Shown: one piece after another, positions 34,718 to 42,370 of the stretch
Position numbering within the stretch: the stretch's first letter is position 1
Layout of the letters: each line of letters begins with the position of its first letter
The notes under the pieces: model-generated
What the model saw: the letters and a program-made list of their open reading frames with translations, nothing else
Told to the model about the DNA's origin: nothing
Database searches by the model: none
Translations under genes and position numbers: made by a program
Assembly: GCA_016290335.1 (NCBI GenBank)
Contig: JAEETM010000009.1
Location: 1-64,000 of the forward strand
Reading direction: 5' to 3'
Source of the DNA: Treponema sp.
Lineage (GTDB): Bacteria; Spirochaetota; Spirochaetia; Treponematales; Treponemataceae
Length of the DNA: 64,000 bases

Positions 34718-35304
34718 TACTGCACAGCCTCTTCTATTATAGCCTCATCTTCAACTGACAATTCTTCATCAAGAAGGATAACTTCATCAGCTGAGTCATC
34801 TTCATTTTCTTTGTGATTATCAGGGACTTCAATTTTTATTGCATCCGGGTCATCTTCAATGGTGATAATATTGAGCTTACTCTTATTCTTTTTTGACTGA
34901 ACTCTGTTTCGTTTGATTATTCTGACGATTAAATCTGTAATACCAATTCCAAGCGAAATACACAGTGAAGTAATGATTATTCCTTTGATTTGATCATCAT
35001 TGTAGCCGCCGTCAGAAGAAGTCTTAAAAGGATTTGGAAAGGTAGGTTTCTGGCCTATACGTCCATTCTGGTTGTATTTAACCAGCTCCTCTGCATACTG
35101 TTCCATTGAATAGCCCAGAGTTACATCAAGTGTTACAAAAGGCATTGCACCAAGCGTAATAATTTCAAATCTTCTGAAATCCTGAAGACTCTGCGGTATT
35201 TCGTCACTTTCATCATTTGTACTACCGGAATCTGCGGCAAAAGCATTGAATGAAAAGTTCATAAAAAGAGAAATTAAAATTATAAAGGCTAAAGTTCTTT
35301 TCAT
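34717..35304 (-). CDS. Exported membrane protein of unknown function
   Basis: A 195-residue protein with a signal peptide (MKRTLAFIILISLFMNFSF, cleavage after NAFA). A short lumenal domain contains DFRRFEIITLGAMPFVTLD. One membrane span follows (IIITSLCISLGIGITDLIV), then a basic patch RIIKRNRVQSKKNKSK and a strongly acidic C-terminus. It sits between a YggS-type gene and an RluD-like gene, with a 1-bp overlap downstream and a 4-bp overlap upstream. I do not recognise a family. Similar small proteins occur in treponemes, but the function is unknown. Confidence 0.7.
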   Translation of the reverse strand: MKRTLAFIILISLFMNFSFNAFAADSGSTNDESDEIPQSLQDFRRFEIITLGAMPFVTLDVTLGYSMEQYAEELVKYNQNGRIGQKPTFPNPFKTSSDGGYNDDQIKGIIITSLCISLGIGITDLIVRIIKRNRVQSKKNKSKLNIITIEDDPDAIKIEVPDNHKENEDDSADEVILLDEELSVEDEAIIEEAVQ

Positions 35305-36017
35305 TTTTTTGAGTAATCTCTCTGACCAAAAATTGCAGTTCCAACACGAACCAGAGTGGAACCTTCTTCTATTGCAAGCTCATAATCACCGGACATTCCC
35401 ATTGAAAGCTCAGACAAATCCAATAAAGGATAACGTTTACGCATTATTTCGGCCAGTCTCCTTAAAGTTATAAAGGACTGGCGTACAAGCGACTGATCTT
35501 CCGTAAAAGGGGCCATTGTCATAAAGCCTTTTACCTTTATATGCGGGAAAACGCCCTGTTCACAGGCAGATAAAGCCTTTTCAAGCTCTTCTTCAGAGGT
35601 AAAGCCAGATTTTGACTCTTCACCCGTGTGGATTTCAAACAGAATATTTATTACCTTGTCTATTTTTGTACACTGTTTTTCTATTTCTTCCAGCAGAGAG
35701 TATCTGTCTACAGACTCAATGCAGCTTGCAATCTTAACTGCACTCTTTACCTTGTTTGTCTGAAGCTGCCCGATTATATGAAGCTCTATTTTTCTGTCTG
35801 GAAACTGTTCGTTTAAGACTGTGAACTTTTTTTCAGCTTCCTGCACCCTGTTTTCACCAAACAGCAGCTGTCCACATTCGACAGCCTGCGCAATTTCTTC
35901 TACCGGATGAAACTTACTTACAGCCATAAGCTTTACAGAACCGGCTTTTCTTCCTGCTTTTTGTTCTGTTTTTGAGATTTTCAGTTGTATTTCTTCAATA
36001 TTCTGCTTTATTGACAT
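35301..36017 (-). CDS. YggS/PROSC-type pyridoxal-phosphate homeostasis protein
   Basis: A 238-residue single-domain alanine-racemase-N-like protein. KLMAVSKFHPVEEIAQA contains the Lys expected to hold PLP, and LLFGENRVQEA, IGQLQTNKV and LSMGMSGDYELAIEEGST are the conserved blocks. Members bind PLP without known catalytic activity and balance vitamin B6 and amino-acid pools. It overlaps rsmA by 10 bp and the downstream membrane protein gene by 4 bp. Confidence 0.93.
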   Translation of the reverse strand: MSIKQNIEEIQLKISKTEQKAGRKAGSVKLMAVSKFHPVEEIAQAVECGQLLFGENRVQEAEKKFTVLNEQFPDRKIELHIIGQLQTNKVKSAVKIASCIESVDRYSLLEEIEKQCTKIDKVINILFEIHTGEESKSGFTSEEELEKALSACEQGVFPHIKVKGFMTMAPFTEDQSLVRQSFITLRRLAEIMRKRYPLLDLSELSMGMSGDYELAIEEGSTLVRVGTAIFGQRDYSKK

Positions 36018-36880
36018 TTTTTACCTTCATAAATCACATCGGAAAGCTTAAGCATTTCTGGAATTGTAAGTACTTCGGCCCGTTTCATTTTGTCTATTCC
36101 AGCTTTTTCAAGATATTCAAGTGCCTTATCGTTACTGCTCAAATAATTTGTAAGATTGTTTCTTACAGTTTTTCGCCGTGAACTGAACAAAGCCCTCTGC
36201 ATTTTTATAAACTCCTGTGGAGATTTGCAGCCCGGATAATCAGGATTTTTAATCATCACAACAGAACGGGAATCAACATTTGGCTTTGGCCAGAAATTAC
36301 CGCCCGCTAAATCCATAACAGAAGAAGTTTTATAAGCCCACTGGCATAAAACAGAAAAAGAAGAATAATCTTCACTGCCTGGTTTAGCAGTCATGCGCAT
36401 TGCAACTTCTTTTTGGACGGTAAAAACACATTTTTCAAAACGCACATCATTTTCAATTGTATCAGCTATAATTGCGGCGGCAATATTGTATGGGAGATTA
36501 CCAAAAAGACGGTCAGGCACTCCAACCTTTGCCAACTGTCCTTTCCAGGTTTTCAATACATCACCTTCTATAATTTCAAACTTATCCTTTGCTTCATATT
36601 CTTCAAAAAACTGTTTAATCAGAGAAATAAATCCCCTGTCTATTTCGAATACTGTAAGCTTAGCACCACGTTCAAGAAGTTCATTTGTTATTGAACCAAG
36701 ACCGGGACCAATTTCCCAGACAGGCATATTTTCAGTTAATTCCAGACTGTCAACAAGCCTTTTTCTGGCATCAGCATTTATAAGAAAGTTCTGACCAAAC
36801 TTTTTCTGCATGGAAAAGCCATTCGTATCGAGAATCTGTTTTAGTTCTGCAGGAGAATTATAATCTGGATGCTTTAACAT
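36008..36880 (-). CDS. rsmA: 16S rRNA (adenine-N6,N6) dimethyltransferase
   Basis: A 290-residue KsgA/RsmA-type enzyme that dimethylates two adjacent adenines near the 3' end of 16S rRNA during small-subunit maturation. KKFGQNFLINADARK opens the fold. The S-adenosylmethionine site is VWEIGPGLGSITNELL near residue 55, followed by VFEIDRG, EGDVL and the catalytic LFGNLPYN near 126. SSRRKTVRNNL lies in the C-terminal domain. No clear ribosome site precedes the ATG. It is in a dense leftward operon. Confidence 0.96.
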   Translation of the reverse strand: MLKHPDYNSPAELKQILDTNGFSMQKKFGQNFLINADARKRLVDSLELTENMPVWEIGPGLGSITNELLERGAKLTVFEIDRGFISLIKQFFEEYEAKDKFEIIEGDVLKTWKGQLAKVGVPDRLFGNLPYNIAAAIIADTIENDVRFEKCVFTVQKEVAMRMTAKPGSEDYSSFSVLCQWAYKTSSVMDLAGGNFWPKPNVDSRSVVMIKNPDYPGCKSPQEFIKMQRALFSSRRKTVRNNLTNYLSSNDKALEYLEKAGIDKMKRAEVLTIPEMLKLSDVIYEGKKCQ

Positions 36881-36897
36881 AATTTTCTAACCAATTT

Positions 36898-38178
36898 CTA
36901 ACCAAATCCCGGACATTTTGAAAATATTCCGACTACAATTTTTATGATATTATACTGTAAATTAACAAAAAATCCACTAGCTGTAGAAATAAAAGGAAAC
37001 ATAAGGCTCAGGATTATCAGCACAAGCCCGGAATAAATAAATACTGTTATAAGCGGCGAAACAATTGAAGTTGCAATTATTCCAATTGGGCAGAACGTTC
37101 CGAACACTGTTAATGATACAGGAGCTGTAAAAATCTGTGCAGATGTTGATGAAGAAAGAGACATTGTAAAATACGATGGCAAAAACCTTACGTATATTTT
37201 TGTAGAAAAGCTGTTAAAGATTAAGATTCCCGCGAGTGCCGCATACGAAAGAATAAAACCTGTATTAAAAAGGCTTTCCGGTGTAATGACTGTCTGTAAC
37301 AGAAAACTGAAGCATAAAATTGCAAGCATATCCGGGTTTTCATTATCTGATAAGGCTGAAAGGATTAACAGACAGTTGCATATAAACGCCCTTAAAAGTG
37401 ATGGTGAAAAACCCGCAAACCATACAAATAATACAACTGCAACTGTACGGATTATAAACGAAAGCCTTTTTCTTTTTATTTTTTTACCTATGAACATTGC
37501 AATACCGGAAAACATTGAAAGATGCATGCCTGAAAGTGCCAGAATATGAGAAAGTCCTGATTTTTTAAATGATTCTGTAACGCTGACCTCCGTGTATTCT
37601 CTTGAACCGGACAACAATGCAAGAAGGAGCCCTCCACCGTTTCCCCAGGAATACATAAGCCGTTTAAATTGAAGCCTGCACAATGCTCTGAAAAAGTCTA
37701 TTCTTCCGAATAAGCTGCGGGGGAAAAACGAACCGGTACATTCAGCTACAAGAAACTGTTCGGAAAGCATTTTTCCTTTTAAGGTATAAACTCCCCCTGC
37801 TTCCCACAAAAAAGCTCCCTTTCTTTTTGCTGATGAAAAAAGCTTACCCGGGTAAAAGGCTTCTACCATTTCGGCTGGAATCAAAAGCTTTATACGTCCG
37901 TTTCCCTGAGAAATACAAACTCCCGAATCATAGCTTTTATCAGCATGTCCGGCTTTTTTACCGGTGGCATAAACCTCAATTACTGCAGAATACGTTTTGC
38001 CGCTTGAACTTTTTACAGGTGTTGAAAGCAGACATCCTTCCAGAAAAGTAATTTCGCCTGAAGAGATAATTGAAGAATACGGATTTCTATCCCTGATTTT
38101 TATAAATCCGCCATAAATGAGGATAATACAGATTAAAACAGAAAGAAAAACAGAATTATAAAACCTTTTCTTTACCAT
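36898..38178 (-). CDS. ComEC/Rec2-type membrane protein, competence domain only
   Basis: A 426-residue protein with an N-terminal span, a soluble OB-like region, and a ComEC competence domain. The domain contains SGREYTE-like (SGSREYTEVSVTES), HILALSGMHLSMFSGI near residue 212 and SLLRAFICNCLLIL near 263, with several further membrane spans. ComEC forms the inner-membrane DNA channel in transformation. Full-length proteins of 700-800 residues add a metallo-beta-lactamase domain, which is absent here. Many bacteria carry such short forms. Involvement in DNA uptake is therefore uncertain. It overlaps the HEAT-like gene by 7 bp. Confidence 0.85.
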   Translation of the reverse strand: MVKKRFYNSVFLSVLICIILIYGGFIKIRDRNPYSSIISSGEITFLEGCLLSTPVKSSSGKTYSAVIEVYATGKKAGHADKSYDSGVCISQGNGRIKLLIPAEMVEAFYPGKLFSSAKRKGAFLWEAGGVYTLKGKMLSEQFLVAECTGSFFPRSLFGRIDFFRALCRLQFKRLMYSWGNGGGLLLALLSGSREYTEVSVTESFKKSGLSHILALSGMHLSMFSGIAMFIGKKIKRKRLSFIIRTVAVVLFVWFAGFSPSLLRAFICNCLLILSALSDNENPDMLAILCFSFLLQTVITPESLFNTGFILSYAALAGILIFNSFSTKIYVRFLPSYFTMSLSSSTSAQIFTAPVSLTVFGTFCPIGIIATSIVSPLITVFIYSGLVLIILSLMFPFISTASGFFVNLQYNIIKIVVGIFSKCPGFG

Positions 38179-39338
38179 TTAAGTCCTGCCAGCGCTTTTC
38201 GGGCAGCAGACAGAACTGGTTCTGAATAATTAAGATAAGTAACAGACAAAAGTGAATCGAATGCAGACTTATCCCCGATAGCACCTAAAGTATTGATTAC
38301 AGCCAGAGCAACCTCCTGCGAAACAGTTCCGTCGCGTTCAACCTGGCCATTCAATTCTCCAAGATACTGAATCAGTGGATTTACAGCATCAACTGGGGCT
38401 ATGCTGATTAAAGAATTGATTACTGTTACAAACTGGCTGTCACTCAAAATCTTTTCGGCGTATTCATTCTTTGCAGAATTAAAGAAGGAAATTACGCTTG
38501 CAGAAGCCCTAGTCCATTTATTATCACTAAGAATCTTAAGCGAATAAATCTGAAGCTCAACCACAGCATTTTTATCTGGAGAATTGCGTACTAATAATAT
38601 AGTTTCATTCAGCACATTTTCTGCAATTTCAGACAAAAATTTCTGTGAATTTTTTGTATTTTTTTGAATTAATGTGAAAATCTGATTAATCTGGAAAATA
38701 TCCTTACAATGAACAATCTGTAAAACTTCATTCATTGCAATTGGGGACAATTCTATGATTGCATTTTCAAGCTCATTTTTATAATCAGCATATTTTTTAT
38801 CGTTAAGCTTGTTATACAAAATCGTAAAAGAACCATTATTTCCAATCACGCCCAAAGTACTAATAACAGCACGGAAGGTTTCTGGATTGACGTTTTGTAC
38901 ATTATTTTCCTGCACATAATTATTCAAAAGAGTTGTAAATCTTGAAGTAGAAATAAAGCTGTTAAGGCGTTCGACTTTAGAAAGCACTCCAATCTGCACA
39001 GTGCTGCTCTCACTGAAAATATTAAATATTTCTATAAGCTGAAACAAAAGCTCCTGTTTTTCCATCTCATACAACGAATTGATGTATTCATTATTTATAG
39101 AAAGAATAGTAGCCAGGGCAAAGCCATCAAAATCTCTGTCAGAAACAAGATAATCTTTGTTATCAAGAATAAAGTTCAGGGACTGCATTGTAAGCCATAA
39201 AGCTTCTGAACCGGAAGCTTCCCGCACGGCATTAGTTTTATCGGTAATGTTTCCTTTTATAAACTTTTTCTGCAAGCTCTGTGAAAAAACAGGAGAAAAA
39301 ACTGTAATAAAAAGCAACACAAATATTATTTTCTTCAT
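38172..39338 (-). CDS. Exported HEAT-repeat-like protein of unknown function
   Basis: A 388-residue protein with a signal peptide (MKKIIFVLLFITVFSPVFS) and an all-helical body. Repeating patterns such as AVISTLGVIGNNGSFTILY and AVINTLGAIGDKSAFDSLL have the HEAT/PBS-lyase-repeat rhythm of paired helices with a Gly turn. No catalytic motif is seen. The ATG at 39338 is used because AGGTG precedes it; a GTG three codons earlier overlaps that site. It lies between comEC-like and PilZ genes. It probably provides a protein-binding scaffold in the periplasm. The function is unknown. Confidence 0.75.
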   Translation of the reverse strand: MKKIIFVLLFITVFSPVFSQSLQKKFIKGNITDKTNAVREASGSEALWLTMQSLNFILDNKDYLVSDRDFDGFALATILSINNEYINSLYEMEKQELLFQLIEIFNIFSESSTVQIGVLSKVERLNSFISTSRFTTLLNNYVQENNVQNVNPETFRAVISTLGVIGNNGSFTILYNKLNDKKYADYKNELENAIIELSPIAMNEVLQIVHCKDIFQINQIFTLIQKNTKNSQKFLSEIAENVLNETILLVRNSPDKNAVVELQIYSLKILSDNKWTRASASVISFFNSAKNEYAEKILSDSQFVTVINSLISIAPVDAVNPLIQYLGELNGQVERDGTVSQEVALAVINTLGAIGDKSAFDSLLSVTYLNYSEPVLSAARKALAGLKW

Positions 39339-39350
39339 CTTAATCACCTG

Positions 39351-40682
39351 CTATTTATTGTCATTAAAATCATCAAGATTCGTTCTCTGATTAAAGGTTA
39401 CGTTATGCATATCTTCTACAGGATTTGAAGTATCAGGAGCCACTGAATCTAAATCCGCCCCACTCTGGTTTGAACCCTTTATTACAACCGGCAGTTCATC
39501 TGCATCAAGGTCTGCAGAACTTTTGTTTTCTTTTTTCACTTCAGCCGCTTTAGAAGAATCAGCTTTCTTTTCATCAGAAACACTGTTTGGAACTTCAGGA
39601 GCATCACTTATTGTATCCTCGTCAATTTCAGTTCCGCTATCATCCCCTTTATCCTCATCCGTCATCTGAATAGCTTCCATAACTTCCTTTTCTTCTGATG
39701 GAAGCATGTTATAAACAAAACCAAGCACTTCATTTTTCATAGCCGGCTCAATCTTAAGACATTCAAAATGCAGAAGCGATTCATTTATTTCGCTGTTATA
39801 TTCAACAGTGCGGATAATACCAAGCATGATTACAAGCTTATTCTTTATGTTGAACTGAAGCTTAATCTGAATATTCGGCTGACCTTTTCCTGCAATGTGA
39901 ACCAGTGCACCAGATTCCGAAATATCTTCGATAATACACTTATAGCCTTCCTGAGTTTCTACCGAGCTGTTATTTGCAGTTGCAGCTGTAACAACATAAA
40001 GGCTTGCTGGAATATTACACTTTGCCCTGACAGCTTTTCGCTTCTGGCTGCGTGTAAGATTGTTTGAATGCTGGATAGAAATTGATGATTCGCCAAGGAA
40101 AAGTCCGTGATTTACAACCCTTGTGTCAAAAACATAACGTGCATCGCCTTTTCGCCACAAATAAACGCTTAAAACCTTTCCAACCCACTGTTCGGCAGTA
40201 ATAGGAATCATATTGTTTTTTCGAGGTACCGAAATTATTATTTCCTTACCATTGTTCAAAATCTTTGAAGTAAAAACACCTTCTCCAGGAAGAATAATTC
40301 TTAATCTCTGGCCCTTATCAAGATAAAGTGTTGATTCAAGACCTTTCTTTTCGTCAGTTTCGTTCTGAAGCTTTGTGCGGTAATCAAAAAGTTTTGTAAT
40401 AAGTGCCTGCATTTTAGGGTCATTATCTGCACCGGTTTTGGCAGCCTGAGATGTAATGTGAGCCATACATTTAGTAAGGGCCGGCATAGACCAGAAAAGA
40501 GCTGTTGGCTGCTCAAGCTCACACATCTGTGAAAGCTTCCATAACAAATTGAGATCTGAATAACTGAACTTAGAATCCAAGCCTGTAATGTAAAAATCAA
40601 TTTTTTGCCTTGATACAGAATAGATTCCGCCAAGAATACAAAGAACAGCAATAACTACTACAATACCAACAAGAATGTACAC
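39351..40682 (-). CDS. Membrane-anchored PilZ-domain protein, candidate c-di-GMP receptor
   Basis: 443 residues from the GTG at 40682, which has GAGG 5 nt upstream; a TTG at 40706 is the alternative start. It has one N-terminal span (ILVGIVVVIAVLCILGGIY) and a helical then beta-rich domain. The PilZ domain carries SQKRKAVRAKCNIP near residue 213 and EDISESGALVHI near 252, the R-x3-R-like and D-x-S-x2-G motifs that bind c-di-GMP. The C-terminal 100 residues are low-complexity and acidic. The layout resembles YcgR/PlzA-like proteins that affect flagellar or surface behaviour in spirochaetes. Binding is inferred from the motifs. Confidence 0.82.
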   Translation of the reverse strand: MYILVGIVVVIAVLCILGGIYSVSRQKIDFYITGLDSKFSYSDLNLLWKLSQMCELEQPTALFWSMPALTKCMAHITSQAAKTGADNDPKMQALITKLFDYRTKLQNETDEKKGLESTLYLDKGQRLRIILPGEGVFTSKILNNGKEIIISVPRKNNMIPITAEQWVGKVLSVYLWRKGDARYVFDTRVVNHGLFLGESSISIQHSNNLTRSQKRKAVRAKCNIPASLYVVTAATANNSSVETQEGYKCIIEDISESGALVHIAGKGQPNIQIKLQFNIKNKLVIMLGIIRTVEYNSEINESLLHFECLKIEPAMKNEVLGFVYNMLPSEEKEVMEAIQMTDEDKGDDSGTEIDEDTISDAPEVPNSVSDEKKADSSKAAEVKKENKSSADLDADELPVVIKGSNQSGADLDSVAPDTSNPVEDMHNVTFNQRTNLDDFNDNK

Positions 40683-40778
40683 AATGACCTCTTTTTTAAA
40701 ATGCAATACAATTATCCAATTTTCCGATAATCTTTTAATTTAAACAATTATTCAATATAATATAATATCACAATTCTA

Positions 40779-41450
40779 ATGAAATTACATTCTTTTCTAT
40801 ATGAAATATTGATTTTTTCTCTTATTTTTGCGTTTTGCGTGCTTCCTCCGTGCTTTATTATGCCATCTGAAGACGCTTTTATCTTTTCCGAGCCGGTTTT
40901 TCCGTGGAAAGCACTGTGTCTGTTCGTGTTTACAGTGATTTTTTACATTTTAATCCTTCAAAAACGAATCCAGTTTTCGTATTACACTCTTATTTCGTTT
41001 GCTTTCTGCTTCAGTCTTCTGTTTTTTAATTCGCTGATAATGAAAGCAATCTCTATTCTTGTACAGAATAATTCTGATGGTGGAAATACAGAGATTGTAA
41101 AACCGCAAAATGCAGTCCAGTGGCTGTTTATAATCCTTAATTTTTTCTTTGCTTCTGCGTATGAAGAAGTGATTTACCGTGCTTATTTCCCAGATGCGCT
41201 CATTTCTCTTTTAAAAAGAATACATAAAGTGCAGGAAAACAAAGTGCTGCGTATAATTCTGGTGATTTCAGCCGAAATTATTGCACTTTCAGCCTTTTCG
41301 TTTGCGCATTTTTACCTTGGAGTGCTTTCTGTTATAAATGCTGCTGTTGCGCACATAATTTTAAGGCTTTTTTACAGAAGAAGGCAGGATATTATTGCAG
41401 TCTGGGCCGCTCACTTTTTCTACAACATTATTTCCTTAATTTTGTTGTAA
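40779..41450 (+). CDS. CPBP-family intramembrane metalloprotease
   Basis: A 223-residue protein with about six membrane spans. It carries the CPBP (CAAX protease and bacteriocin-processing) motifs: AYEEVIYRAYFPDAL near residue 127 with the Glu-Glu-x3-Arg box, FAHFYLG near 175, and WAAHFFYN near 209. These proteases cleave within the membrane; some confer bacteriocin self-immunity. No Shine-Dalgarno precedes the ATG, and two overlapping TATAAT boxes end 12-17 nt upstream, so the leader is very short. Its 3' end overlaps the convergent DUF4340 gene by 31 bp. The substrate is unknown. Confidence 0.85.
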   Translation: MKLHSFLYEILIFSLIFAFCVLPPCFIMPSEDAFIFSEPVFPWKALCLFVFTVIFYILILQKRIQFSYYTLISFAFCFSLLFFNSLIMKAISILVQNNSDGGNTEIVKPQNAVQWLFIILNFFFASAYEEVIYRAYFPDALISLLKRIHKVQENKVLRIILVISAEIIALSAFSFAHFYLGVLSVINAAVAHIILRLFYRRRQDIIAVWAAHFFYNIISLILL

Positions 41451-42370
41451 GTCCACAGGCTGATTTTTGACCTCACCGTTATACTGCCGGCTTTTTCAAA
41501 ACCAATTCCGCCGCTATGTTCAACTTCCACATTATATTCAGAATCCTTTGCTGTCTGGTAAATACGTATGATAATCTGGCTTGTATCTCCCTTTTCAAGC
41601 TTAATTGTCATCTGCGGCGTGTTAAAGCTATCGTATTCAATCAGTCCACCATGCCTCAGCTCAAGCAGCTTGGAAGTTTTTTCTGTAAAATCTTCTGTTT
41701 TTGTAGTAAGTATTGAAGTTTTCCCTTCAAAATCAACTTTTATCCGCTGAATATCCCTGTATGAAAGTTTTTTTTGAATTGCCTTTGAAACAATATACGG
41801 GTCGTACCAGATCTGCGGTGAAGTTGAAAGATATTTATCAAGAGAAGAATCAATTTCGTAAACGGTTGCAGCCTTTCCAGTCATAAAAAAGCGTGAAGTA
41901 CCGGAAAAATCGTGATTTCCAAAAATAAGCTCGTAAAAGTTACCGCTTCCCGTACCGGCACTGCTTCCCTGCGGCTCGTCAAAATAATACCTTAAAACAA
42001 GCTCGGAACCATCAGTAAGGCCGAAAGAATCAAGCTTTTGTTTTTCCCCACCCGTTCCGTTTGCTTTCCCTGATATTTTGTACGCAGTTCTTGTTTTTGA
42101 AAGCTCCTTCAAAAAGTCGTCCACCCGTTTTTCTTCCACAGGAATACTGCCCGAAGCATCATTTAAAAACCATATTCCGTTTTTCTTAATAATCTGAACA
42201 GCCTTGCCACCCTGCGAAATATCAAGCTCGTTTATAACAGGCAGATACTTTGTATTAAGAAGCGTTGTATTTATAGCTTTGCGCTTATCGGTAGTTTTAA
42301 AAAAAGAAACTATATAAGTAACCAGGAGAATAAAAATGATGACGGAAGATGCAATCAGCTTTTTTTTCAT
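41420..42370 (-). CDS. DUF4340-type membrane-anchored protein of a Gld-like ABC module
   Basis: 316 residues from the ATG at 42370 (GGAG upstream). It has one N-terminal span (LIASSVIIFILLVTYIVSFF) and a large extracytoplasmic beta-rich domain. That domain has repeated strands such as IIKKNGIWFLNDASGSIPVEE and SFGLTDGSELVLRYYFDEP, the pattern of DUF4340 proteins. Such proteins recur next to GldG-like auxiliary subunits of ABC transporters. It overlaps the GldF/G-like gene by 4 bp (ATGA), so the stoichiometry is probably coupled. The function is unknown; a role in envelope assembly or export is plausible. Confidence 0.75.
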   Translation of the reverse strand: MKKKLIASSVIIFILLVTYIVSFFKTTDKRKAINTTLLNTKYLPVINELDISQGGKAVQIIKKNGIWFLNDASGSIPVEEKRVDDFLKELSKTRTAYKISGKANGTGGEKQKLDSFGLTDGSELVLRYYFDEPQGSSAGTGSGNFYELIFGNHDFSGTSRFFMTGKAATVYEIDSSLDKYLSTSPQIWYDPYIVSKAIQKKLSYRDIQRIKVDFEGKTSILTTKTEDFTEKTSKLLELRHGGLIEYDSFNTPQMTIKLEKGDTSQIIIRIYQTAKDSEYNVEVEHSGGIGFEKAGSITVRSKISLWTYNKIKEIML

